64,000 bases of DNA from Xanthomonas indica (lineage in GTDB: Bacteria > Pseudomonadota > Gammaproteobacteria > Xanthomonadales > Xanthomonadaceae). The translations under genes and the position numbers were made by a program. Positions 26,929-34,195 of the stretch are shown here, in pieces; the first letter of the stretch is position 1; every line of letters begins with the position of its first letter. The stretch covers positions 257,001 through 321,000 of the forward strand of contig NZ_CP131914.1 in the NCBI RefSeq assembly GCF_040529045.1, in the 5' to 3' direction. Below the pieces are notes generated by a model. The model was not told where the DNA came from. It worked only from the letters and a program-made list of their open reading frames with translations, and did no database searches.

Positions 26929-28112
26929 ACAGCGGCACGCGCAATGCGCTGATCTTCCTGGTCGGCCTGCTGCTGGCCAGCGTCGCCGCGGCCTGGTTCT
27001 TCGGCCGCTACGAACGCGCCGAGCGGGTGATCGTGCTGCCGCCGCGCGGCGAGGCCGCCTACAACCCGCTGTACGCGCTGCGCCAGACCCTGCGCGCCGA
27101 CGGCGTGCGCGCCGAATCGCGGCAACGCCTGGACCTGGCGGCGATGCGCCTGCACCCGCACGACAGCGTGGTGCTGTACGGCGATCCGCGCATGCTCGGC
27201 CAGGCCGACAGCGACGCCTTGCTGGACTGGGTGGAGCATGGCGGGCATCTGGTGCTGCGCACGCCCACGGCCGAGGTCAAGCACGGCGACGTGCCGATCC
27301 TGGAAGCGCTGGACGTCACCGTCGAGGCGCGCAGTCCGGACAACTGCCTGATGATGGCGGTGCCCGGCGCGGCGCCGCAAAAAGTCTTCTGCGACGGCCG
27401 CCGCTTCCACATCGATCCGGACACGCCCAGTAATTGGTGGAGCGGCGAGGACGACGACTTCGTGTTTGCGCGCGTGCCCTACGGCGACGGCAGCGTGGAC
27501 GTGCTGTCGCAACTGGATTTCCTCGAGAACCAGGACAGCCGGATCGGCAAGATGTTCGAGGGTTCGCCGATGGAGAACGACCCGGTCCTGCGCAGCGGCG
27601 GGCTGCGCGAGGCCGGCAACCGCCTGCTCGCCCGGCAGGTGCTGGGACCGAACTACGGCCAGGGCACCATCCACCTGATCTATTCGGCCGAACTGCCGTC
27701 GCTGTGGCGCACCCTGTTCACCCGCGGCTGGCCGGCCTGGCTGCCGGCGCTGCTGATCCTGCTGGCCTGGCTGTGGTCGCGCATGCAGCGCTTCGGGCCG
27801 CTGCGCGCCGCACCGCCGGCCGACCGCCGCTCGCTGCTGGAACACGTGCGCGCCAGCGGCGAACACCTGCTGCGCCACGGCCGCGCCGCCCTGCTGCACG
27901 CGGCGGTGCGCGAGGCGTTCCTGGCGCGGCTGCGGCGGCGCGCGCCGCTCGCCGCCGCATTGGAGGGCCCGGCCCAGGCCGCCGCCATCGCCGACCGCCT
28001 GCAGCTGCCGGTGGCGCAGGTCGAACAGGCGCTGCAGCCGCCGCCGCCCAATCAACCCGCCGCCTTGCGCGAGCGTATCCGCCTCCTCGTCCAGATGAGA
28101 AACCAGTTATGA
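26925..28112 (+). CDS. DUF4350 domain protein
   Basis: 395 residues. One N-terminal TM helix (residues 8-26), a periplasmic DUF4350 / ABC-type-uncharacterised-like domain with YNPLYALRQTLRADGV and the DALLDWVEHGGHLVLRT strand-turn, a second TM helix near 270-290 (LPALLILLAWLWSR), and a cytosolic helical tail. Overlaps the DUF4129 gene (ATGA) and the MoxR gene (ATGA). Role unknown; it is inferred to be part of a membrane complex served by the MoxR ATPase. Confidence 0.82.
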   Translation: MNSGTRNALIFLVGLLLASVAAAWFFGRYERAERVIVLPPRGEAAYNPLYALRQTLRADGVRAESRQRLDLAAMRLHPHDSVVLYGDPRMLGQADSDALLDWVEHGGHLVLRTPTAEVKHGDVPILEALDVTVEARSPDNCLMMAVPGAAPQKVFCDGRRFHIDPDTPSNWWSGEDDDFVFARVPYGDGSVDVLSQLDFLENQDSRIGKMFEGSPMENDPVLRSGGLREAGNRLLARQVLGPNYGQGTIHLIYSAELPSLWRTLFTRGWPAWLPALLILLAWLWSRMQRFGPLRAAPPADRRSLLEHVRASGEHLLRHGRAALLHAAVREAFLARLRRRAPLAAALEGPAQAAAIADRLQLPVAQVEQALQPPPPNQPAALRERIRLLVQMRNQL

Positions 28113-29101
28113 CCACCGCCTCCTCCGACGCCGTCGCGCCGCTCGCCGGCCCTGCCCTGATCGAACGCGCCGAGGCGATCCGCGCCGCGGTCGGCCACGC
28201 CTTCATCGGCCAGCCGCAGGTACTGGAGCAGATCCTGATCGCGCTGCTGGCCGGCGGCCACGTGCTGATCGAGGGCGTGCCGGGCCTTGGCAAGACCCTG
28301 CTGGTGCGCGCGCTGGCGCAGGCGCTGGAACTGAACTACGCACGCGTGCAGTTCACCCCGGACCTGATGCCCAGCGACGTCAGCGGCCACGCTGTGTACG
28401 ACCCCAAGACCGAGAGCTTCAAGATCCGCCGCGGCCCGGTGTTCACCCACCTGCTGCTGGCCGACGAGATCAACCGCGCGCCGGCCAAGACCCAATCGGC
28501 GCTGCTGGAAGTGATGCAGGAAGGCCAGGTCACCATCGAAGGGACGGCCTTCCCGCTGGCGCCGCCGTTCCTGGCCCTGGCCACGCAGAACCCGGTCGAG
28601 CAGGAAGGCACCTACCCGCTGCCGGAAGCGCAGTTGGACCGCTTCCTGCTGAAGATCCTGATCGACTACCCGCAGCTGGAGGACGAGGCGCGGATGGTCG
28701 CCGCGGTCACCAGCGGCCGCAGCGCCGGCGACTTCGACCTGTCGCAGGTGCCGCGCGTGCTGGGCGCCGAGGACGTGGTGGCGATGCAGGCCGGCACCGC
28801 CGCCATCGCCGTCGACCCGCAGGTCATCGACTACGCCGTGCGCATCGTCGCCGCCACCCGCCGCTGGCCCGGCATCGCCCTGGGCGCCGGCCCGCGCGGC
28901 AGCATCGCCCTGGTTCGCGCGGCACGCGCGCAGGCGGTGCTGTCCGGCCGCGACTTCGTCATCCCCGACGACATCCGCGACGTAGCCAAGCCCGCCCTGC
29001 GCCACCGCATCGCCCTGGCCCCGGAACTGCAGATCGAAGGCCAGAGCGCCGACGACGCCCTGAGCGCCCTGCTGGCCAAGGTGGAGGCGCCGCGGAAATG
29101 A
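28109..29101 (+). CDS. MoxR-family AAA+ ATPase
   Basis: 330 residues, cytosolic. Walker A GVPGLGKT (near residues 54-61), Walker B LLLADEINRAPAKTQSALLEVMQEG (near 117-141), sensor-1 Asn in ATQNPVEQEGTYPLPEAQLDRF, and the C-terminal lid. MoxR proteins act as chaperones that activate or assemble VWA/DUF58 partners. Here it precedes the DUF58 gene. Overlaps the DUF4350 gene by ATGA, but a 160-bp repeat separates it from the DUF58 gene, which breaks the otherwise seamless operon. Confidence 0.95.
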   Translation: MTTASSDAVAPLAGPALIERAEAIRAAVGHAFIGQPQVLEQILIALLAGGHVLIEGVPGLGKTLLVRALAQALELNYARVQFTPDLMPSDVSGHAVYDPKTESFKIRRGPVFTHLLLADEINRAPAKTQSALLEVMQEGQVTIEGTAFPLAPPFLALATQNPVEQEGTYPLPEAQLDRFLLKILIDYPQLEDEARMVAAVTSGRSAGDFDLSQVPRVLGAEDVVAMQAGTAAIAVDPQVIDYAVRIVAATRRWPGIALGAGPRGSIALVRAARAQAVLSGRDFVIPDDIRDVAKPALRHRIALAPELQIEGQSADDALSALLAKVEAPRK

Positions 29102-29262
29102 GCGGGGAGTCGGGAATGGGGAATCGGGAATGGAAAAAGCCGGGATTCTCGGCGCTTTCAGTCATTCCCGATTGCGATGAAGCGACGAACGCGGCGACGC
29201 GTCGCGCTGCAGCCCTGCCGCTTTTCCGATTCCCCATTCCCCATTCCCCACTCCCGGCCCCC
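29102..29262. repeat. Intra-operonic inverted repeat of GGAATGGGGAATCGGGAATGG type
   Basis: The left end (29103-29131) and right end (29228-29262) carry inverted copies of a gggaatggggaat-like run and flank about 100 bp of non-coding DNA. Such runs recur in xanthomonad intergenic DNA. It sits between moxR and the DUF58 gene, where the other junctions have 4-bp overlaps. It may be a mobile REP/MITE-like insert that tunes expression of the last gene. Confidence 0.6.
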
Positions 29263-29267
29263 CAGCG

Positions 29268-30566
29268 ATGAGACCCGCCCCGCCCCTGCTGGCCCTGCTC
29301 GCACTGTGGGCGCTGTGCGGCCTGGCCGTGGCGTTGGGCTGGCTGCCGCTGTGGAGCTGGCAGGCGGCCGCGGCGGGCATCGCGCTGGTCGCGGCACTGG
29401 ATGCCTGGCGGCTGTGGCGGCGGCCGACGCCGCAGGTGCGCCGCGACCTGCCCGAAGCGCTGCCGCTGGGCGTGCAGCGCGAGGTGGTGCTGCACCTGGA
29501 CAGCGCGCAGCGCCAACGCGTGGATCTGTTCGATCTGGTGCCCAGCGGCTGGGAGCTGCAGGGCCTGCCGCAGCGCATGACCCTGCCTGCCGCGCACCAG
29601 ACCCAGGTGCGCTATCAACTGCGCCCGACCGCGCGCGGCCGCTTCGCCTTCGACGGCACCCACCTGCGCCTGCATGCGCCCTGGCGCCTGTGGCGGCAGC
29701 AACGCCTGGCCGGACAAGTACAGACCGTGCGCGTGTATCCGAACTTCGCGCCGCTGACCCGCTTCGCCCTGTTCAGTGCGGAACAGGCCTCGCGCCTGGT
29801 CGGTGCGCACCTGAAGCGGCGCCGCGGCGAAGGCACCGACTTCCACCAGATGCGCGAGTACCGTATCGGCGACAGCCTGCGCCAGATCGACTGGAAGGCC
29901 ACCTCGCGCGCGCGCAAGCTGATCTCGCGCGAGTACCAGGACGAGAAGAACCAGCAGTTGCTGATGCTGATCGACACCGGGCGGCGCATGCTGGCTAGCG
30001 AGTCTGGCCTGTCGCACTTCGACCACGTGCTCAACGCGGCGCTGGTGGTGTCGTACCTGGCGCTGCGCCAGGGCGATGCGGTGGGCATGATGGCCAGCGG
30101 CGGCGAGGCGCGCTGGGTGGCGCCGCAACGCGGCATGGCCACGGTCGACGTGCTGCTGCGCGCCAGCTACGACCTGCAACCGCAGCCGGTGGCCACCGAC
30201 TACCTGGCCGCGGCCACCGAACTGTCGCTGCGCCAGCGCCGCCGCGCGCTGGTGATGCTGGTCAGCAACGTGCGCGACGAGGACATCGAAGACCTGCTGG
30301 CCGCGGTGCGCCTGCTGCAGCGCCGCCACCTGGTCTGCGTGGCCAGCCTGCGCGAGCGCGAGCTGGACCAGGCGCTGAGCGAGGAGGTCCACGACCTGCC
30401 GCAGGCCGTGCAGGCCGGCGCGGTGGCGCGCTACCTGCAGCAACGCAGCGCCGCGCACGACGCCCTGCGCAGCCACGGCGTGATGGTGCTCGACGTCACC
30501 GGCGAAGAACTGCCCGCCGCACTGATCGAGCGCTACCTGGCGGTGAAGCGCGACGGGTTGCTGTAG
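29268..30566 (+). CDS. DUF58 domain protein (VWA-like partner of MoxR)
   Basis: 432 residues. Two N-terminal TM helices (residues 5-45), a beta-rich middle, then the DUF58 signature RRGEGTDFHQMREYRIGDS and IDWKATSRARKLISREYQDE, and a VWA-like C-terminal domain (LLMLIDTGRRM) where a MIDAS-type Asp is present. Last gene of the RDD-to-DUF58 operon. Partner of the MoxR ATPase; roles in envelope stress have been proposed for the family. The integron remnant begins about 25-35 bp downstream. Confidence 0.92.
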   Translation: MRPAPPLLALLALWALCGLAVALGWLPLWSWQAAAAGIALVAALDAWRLWRRPTPQVRRDLPEALPLGVQREVVLHLDSAQRQRVDLFDLVPSGWELQGLPQRMTLPAAHQTQVRYQLRPTARGRFAFDGTHLRLHAPWRLWRQQRLAGQVQTVRVYPNFAPLTRFALFSAEQASRLVGAHLKRRRGEGTDFHQMREYRIGDSLRQIDWKATSRARKLISREYQDEKNQQLLMLIDTGRRMLASESGLSHFDHVLNAALVVSYLALRQGDAVGMMASGGEARWVAPQRGMATVDVLLRASYDLQPQPVATDYLAAATELSLRQRRRALVMLVSNVRDEDIEDLLAAVRLLQRRHLVCVASLRERELDQALSEEVHDLPQAVQAGAVARYLQQRSAAHDALRSHGVMVLDVTGEELPAALIERYLAVKRDGLL

Positions 30567-30599
30567 CGCGGCGCTGCGGCCCATGGCGTCGCTTCCGGT

Positions 30600-30774
30600 C
30601 CCCCTTGCACGGGATGCCGCTTACGGTTGGCTGGAATGCGCGCCATCTCTGGCGCACGGGCGCCTGCTCGGTACGCAGGCTGTCATGGCGAAGCCGCCGC
30701 CGGCCACGGACCCGATCCAGCAACACGGTGGCCAGGTAAGCAGTTAGGCCTGCATCGCCACAGGTTTCACTCAT
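30600..30774 (-). pseudogene. intI: Integron integrase intI, 5' remnant (copy 1)
   Basis: Reading leftwards from ATG 30774, the translation contains LLDRVRGRRRLRHDSLRTEQ, which matches the conserved N-terminus of IntI tyrosine recombinases (IntI1 has [20 protein letters not shown]). A frame shift then follows, and RIPANRKRHP in another frame continues the match to IntI R(A)FIRFHGVRHP. Homology stops after about 60 residues; no catalytic R-H-R-Y part exists. It is a diverged copy of the remnant at 37770-37971 and points away from the cassette on the plus strand, as a real intI does. Non-functional. Confidence 0.72.
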
Positions 30775-30941
30775 GCGCCTGCTCCACCGTCGGATAACGC
30801 AACCAGCCTCAAGGCCAGAGCTCCGCGGTGCGATCCGGCAAGTCATTGGTTGCAGAGTAGGAGTTCCTTCTTCTCAGACCTCCCGCCTTGGTCGATACTG
30901 GGTGCAACACCGCTTTTACGCGGTCCACTAGTTGGTTAGGC
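30775..30941 (+). other. attI-like integration platform (copy 1)
   Basis: This lies between the intI remnant and the first cassette and is alignable with 37972-38155 of the second copy (shared runs such as cggataacg, aggcaagtcattg, caccgctttt). It ends in GTTAGGC (30935-30941), a perfect core site (GTTRRRY), directly followed by the cassette. The 161-bp distance from intI start to core is in the normal attI range. Confidence 0.6.
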
Positions 30942-30949
30942 CTCAGGTG

Positions 30950-31261
30950 ATGAGCGACAAATCCTTACCCATCGTTCTAACAGAACTCGCCATCACGGCG
31001 GTTGCCGTCGCTGGGATCTTCTTTGCGCTGAACGTAGGTCAAGTACCCAACTGCTCTTCCATCGAGAGGCAGGCAATTTTTATGTGGATTCTTCCGGTCT
31101 CTGTGACCTTGGGGACTGGCTGCGTTACTGAGCTCCTGATCGGAATGCGCGAGGATTCGCGCTTGAGCAAGGCGATTAGCGCTCTATGCGCGTTTTCCTT
31201 GGCGCTTCTCTGGGTGATTTACAAATGGAAGCTCAACGCAATTTCAACGCTTGCGTGCTGA
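30950..31261 (+). CDS. Integron-cassette small membrane protein
   Basis: 103 residues. Three predicted TM helices (residues ~8-28, 41-60, 70-88) with short loops. Starts at ATG 30950 (MSDKSLPIVLTELAITAV), 8 bp after the cassette core site GTTAGGC, the compact layout of gene cassettes. The stop TGA abuts the attC-like site. GC is visibly lower than in the flanking genes. I recognise no family. It could also be read from TTG 30932, but that would run through the core site. Confidence 0.62.
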   Translation: MSDKSLPIVLTELAITAVAVAGIFFALNVGQVPNCSSIERQAIFMWILPVSVTLGTGCVTELLIGMREDSRLSKAISALCAFSLALLWVIYKWKLNAISTLAC

Positions 31262-31262
31262 G

Positions 31263-31321
31263 GCCTGGCGATGCATTCAAGCCGAAGTCGCTTTGCGGCG
31301 CGGCTTAGTTCAGGCGTCAAG
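31263..31321 (+). other. Degenerate attC site closing the copy-1 cassette
   Basis: GCCTGGCGATGCATTCAAGCC is followed by an imperfect inverted repeat (gccgaagtcgc / gcggcgcggc) and CTTAGTTCAGGCGTCAAGG. It aligns throughout with the attC sites at 38681-38740 and 39188-39247, but both core motifs are damaged (GCCTGGC for RYYYAAC; GTCAAGG for GTTRRRY). Confidence 0.7.
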
Positions 31322-31323
31322 GC

Positions 31324-31366
31324 TCCTCCAGCGGATACAGCTTGAACAGCGCGCCGATCGCCGTGT
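31324..31366. repeat. 43-bp copy of an internal piece of the glutathionylspermidine-synthase-like gene
   Basis: 31324-31366 repeats 32792-32834 with one mismatch, in the same orientation. On the minus strand it encodes IGALFKLYPLE as in the intact gene 1.4 kb away, then runs into a stop. It starts three bases after the degenerate attC, so it marks a recombination junction between integron and chromosome. Confidence 0.85.
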
Positions 31367-31655
31367 GAGCAGCGGAGCGACCACGTCGGCGATCTGCAGA
31401 AGCACGGGGTCCTTCGTCTTACTGGTCATGGCCAGTGCGCCACGAACACAGCACTGACGCCGAGGCACACACCCAGGCGTTCCGAGCGCGCTCCCCGTCT
31501 GCGCGTTCTGGTGCCCATCGCATCACCTCCGGCAGTCCAACGCTCCAACCAACACCGCGCCGTCGTTTCCGTAAAGCTCGGCCATTGCGCCGGATCGATT
31601 GCATCCACGCCCTTCGCTCGAAGGACGACTGCAACACCTCGCACTCCGCCGCCGC
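31367..31655. other. Short gene-less stretch with a possible gene fragment
   Basis: On the minus strand a start near 31432 opens MTSKTKDPVLLQIADVVAPLL, then the frame degenerates into the 43-bp duplicated piece. This looks like the beginning of a disrupted gene but I do not recognise it. The rest shows no supportable feature. Confidence 0.35.
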
Positions 31656-32330
31656 TCACGTCGCCGCAGGCACCGGCGGCAACTGCGCGCTGGCCTGCTG
31701 CAGGCGCTGCAGCGTGCGCAGCATCAGCGGCCGATGCCGCGCCAGCTTCATCCACGCCGGCAAGCGCGCCACCATCGAGCGGCCGAACAGGCCGCGGCGT
31801 TCGCGCAGCGTCGCCGCCACGTAGTCCTGCAGTTCCTGCAGATGGCGCGGGTTGTAGGCCCACAGCACGCCGACGCGGGTTGGCGCGACCAGCGCCAACG
31901 GCAGGCCGAAATGCGGGTCGCAGGGCAATCCGTCGCGCATACGGTACGTGGTGACGGCCACCGCGCTGCTCTTTCCGCACTGCGCGCAACGTCCGGGCAA
32001 GGTTGCTGGCGGAGATGCCGCGCCGGTCGATGTCGCACGGACCCGGACCCATTTGTGTCCGCAATGGCCGCAGGCACGATGGCCTTCCATCTGCACCGCC
32101 CCCACCCAGTCGTCGGCGGCGCTGTCCAAGCCCGCGGCGCACTGTCCGCAACGGAAGCGTGCCTGCCAGCGATACGGCTCCCACTGCGCCAGCACCCAGC
32201 CGGAGGCGCCGCAGCGATGGCAGCGCACCGCCACCTGGTCGGCATAGGCGGCCAAGGGCGTGCCGTCGTTGCGATGCCGGCGCGGCGCGCCAGGCGACGC
32301 CGCATCGGCGCGCGACACAGACTCAGGCAT
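31656..32330 (-). CDS. Multi-zinc-ribbon hypothetical protein
   Basis: 224 residues. The N-terminal half carries CxxC knuckles at regular spacing: CHRCGASG, CGQCAAG, CGHCGHK and CAQCGK, i.e. two to three zinc ribbons (residues ~35-125). The C-terminal half is helical (NPRHLQELQDYVAATLRERRG) without cysteines. Its start ATG (32330) overlaps the stop of the glutathionylspermidine-synthase-like gene, so the two are co-translated. No named function is recognised. It may bind nucleic acid or a partner protein. Confidence 0.7.
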   Translation of the reverse strand: MPESVSRADAASPGAPRRHRNDGTPLAAYADQVAVRCHRCGASGWVLAQWEPYRWQARFRCGQCAAGLDSAADDWVGAVQMEGHRACGHCGHKWVRVRATSTGAASPPATLPGRCAQCGKSSAVAVTTYRMRDGLPCDPHFGLPLALVAPTRVGVLWAYNPRHLQELQDYVAATLRERRGLFGRSMVARLPAWMKLARHRPLMLRTLQRLQQASAQLPPVPAAT

Positions 32331-33504
32331 ACAGCACGCCCGGCCGCGCGTCCTCGACGATGGCGTGCGGCAGGAACCGCGCGCTATCGCGGGTGATCGG
32401 GCCATCGTCCTCGCGGATGCCGATGCCGCAGGCGCGGTCGCCGACGATCCAGCTGCCGACCATCGGGTAGCGGCCCTCGAACGCCGGCAGCGGATACGCC
32501 TGCTGGCGGACATACGGCCCGGCATAGGGGCCATCGCTTTCCACCACGCGGCCATCGTCCAGGTGCAGCACGATGTTGGCGCCCTCGCGCGAATGCAGCG
32601 GCTTGCGCACCCAGCCCGGCGGCAACGCGCTGCCGTCGTCGAACGCGGCCGGCAGCAGGTTCGGGTGGCCGCGGTGGCGTTCCCACAGCAGCGGCAGGAT
32701 GCCCTTGTTGCTGAGCAGCGCCTTCCACGGCGGCTCCAGCAGGCGCAGGCCCGATCCCGGCAGGGCCTGGCCGAAGCGCTCGGCGAACATGTCCTCCAGC
32801 GGATACAGCTTGAACAGCGCGCCGATCACCGTGTCGTCCAGATCGGTGTAGCGGCCGTCGCTGGACAGGCCGATGTCCTCAATCGCGATCAGCTCGCCGC
32901 CGACGCCGGCCTGCGCGGCGCAGTCGCGCAGGTAGGCGACCGTGCCCTGGTCCTCTTCCGAATCGCGCACCGCGGCGAAGTACAGCGGCGGCGGCAGCCA
33001 GCCGGCGATCGCGGCGAAGCGCTCCAGCAAGGCCTCGTGGATGGAGTTGAACTGGTCGGCATCGTCCGGCAGGCGGCCCTGCGCGCGCTGGTCCTCCAGC
33101 CACTGCCACTGGAAGAATGCCGACTCGAACAGCGAGGTCGGCGTGTCGTAGTTCAGCTCGTACAGCTTGGCCGGGCCGCGGCCGTCGTAGGCCAGGTCCA
33201 GGCGGCCGTACAGATGCGGCTCGCGGCGCCGCCAGCTGTCGGCGATCCAGTCGCGGAACGCCGGCGGAATCGCCAGCCGCTGCATCAACGCCTCGCTGGC
33301 GACGATCTCGTCAAGCAGGCCCATCGCCAACGCATGCAGTTCGGCGCTGGGATCTTCCAGATCGCGCTCGATCTGGCGCAGGCTGAACGCGTAGTAGGCG
33401 CGTTCGTCCCAGTAGCGCTGGCCGTCGATGGTATGGAAGCGGAAGCCGTACTCCGCGGCCTGGGCGCGCCAGTCGCCGCGCTCGACGATCGCGATGCGTT
33501 TCAT
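32323..33504 (-). CDS. Glutathionylspermidine synthase-like ATP-grasp amidoligase (YgiC/YjfC type)
   Basis: 393 residues. Similar to the synthetase half of glutathionylspermidine synthase, with an ATP-grasp fold; stand-alone YgiC/YjfC proteins lack the amidase domain and their true substrate is unsettled. Visible: YDGRGPAKLYELNYDTPTS (the E-x-N-x-D metal/ATP site near residues 105-125), SNKGILPLLW, WVRKPLHSREGANI (ATP-binding loop), and a final QAYPLPAF/YPMVGSWIVGD segment. Next to a DUF1190 (YgiB-type) lipoprotein gene, the same pairing as E. coli ygiB-ygiC. A 43-bp piece of this gene is duplicated at 31324. Confidence 0.88.
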   Translation of the reverse strand: MKRIAIVERGDWRAQAAEYGFRFHTIDGQRYWDERAYYAFSLRQIERDLEDPSAELHALAMGLLDEIVASEALMQRLAIPPAFRDWIADSWRRREPHLYGRLDLAYDGRGPAKLYELNYDTPTSLFESAFFQWQWLEDQRAQGRLPDDADQFNSIHEALLERFAAIAGWLPPPLYFAAVRDSEEDQGTVAYLRDCAAQAGVGGELIAIEDIGLSSDGRYTDLDDTVIGALFKLYPLEDMFAERFGQALPGSGLRLLEPPWKALLSNKGILPLLWERHRGHPNLLPAAFDDGSALPPGWVRKPLHSREGANIVLHLDDGRVVESDGPYAGPYVRQQAYPLPAFEGRYPMVGSWIVGDRACGIGIREDDGPITRDSARFLPHAIVEDARPGVLYA

Positions 33505-33538
33505 GCGGGGTCTCGTGCGATGAAAAAGAAAGCCGAGC

Positions 33539-34093
33539 TCAGCTGCCGAAGCCGCGCCCACCGCCGGATTCGCCGAAACCGCCGCGGCTGACGGTGACCG
33601 CCCGGTTCGGCGTGGCGCCGATATGGGTCATGGTCTGGTTGCCGCGCAGCATCGTGGCGCTGCTCACCGCACCGGCGCCGCCGGAATAGGATGCCGGCCG
33701 CTGCCACTGGTTCTGCCGGTCCTGGTAGGCGGGGGCCGCATTGAATCCGGCGGCACGGTTGTTGTTGAGCATCTGCGACAGGAAAAAGCCGGTCATCATC
33801 GGCCCGATGAAGGAATGACCATGGCTGTCGCGCTGCTCCACGCAGCGATCTTGCGCATAGTCCTGCGCGCACTGCTCGCGGCTGGCGTACTTGGGCCCCT
33901 GCTCGGCCGCCTGCTTCTGCGCCTGCGCGAAGGCCTCGCGGCAGGTGGCGATGTCGTGGGTCTGCGCCACGCAGGCATCCACCGAGGTGTACAGGCCTTC
34001 CTGGGCCTTGGTTTCCGGCTCGCGCCCGCAGGCGGTGAACAACAGCGGCGCGGCGCTCATCAGCAACAGTGCGGTCGTCTTCGACCTTTTCAT
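33539..34093 (-). CDS. DUF1190 (YgiB-like) lipoprotein
   Basis: 184 residues. Lipoprotein signal with lipobox LFTAC (acyl Cys at residue 22). DUF1190 traits: YTSVDACVAQTHDIATCREAF and CAQDYAQDRCVEQ cysteine motifs, a GHSFIGPMMTGFFLSQML segment, and a Gly-rich C-terminus (GGFGESGGGRGFG). Located 34 bp upstream of the ATP-grasp gene, as ygiB precedes ygiC in enterobacteria. Envelope function unknown. Confidence 0.88.
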   Translation of the reverse strand: MKRSKTTALLLMSAAPLLFTACGREPETKAQEGLYTSVDACVAQTHDIATCREAFAQAQKQAAEQGPKYASREQCAQDYAQDRCVEQRDSHGHSFIGPMMTGFFLSQMLNNNRAAGFNAAPAYQDRQNQWQRPASYSGGAGAVSSATMLRGNQTMTHIGATPNRAVTVSRGGFGESGGGRGFGS

Positions 34094-34195
34094 GGCAACG
34101 TCTTCCTGAGTCCAGCCACGATGATGCCCGGTTCCGCCGGCCGCGGAAACCCGCGGCCGGCGGTTGGACGTCGCTGCTGACGCAGTCGCGACGCG

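Noticed and set aside
29102..29262. Insertion sequence inside the MoxR operon
   Set aside because: No transposase, and the ends are short intergenic repeat motifs, so only a non-autonomous repeat can be claimed.
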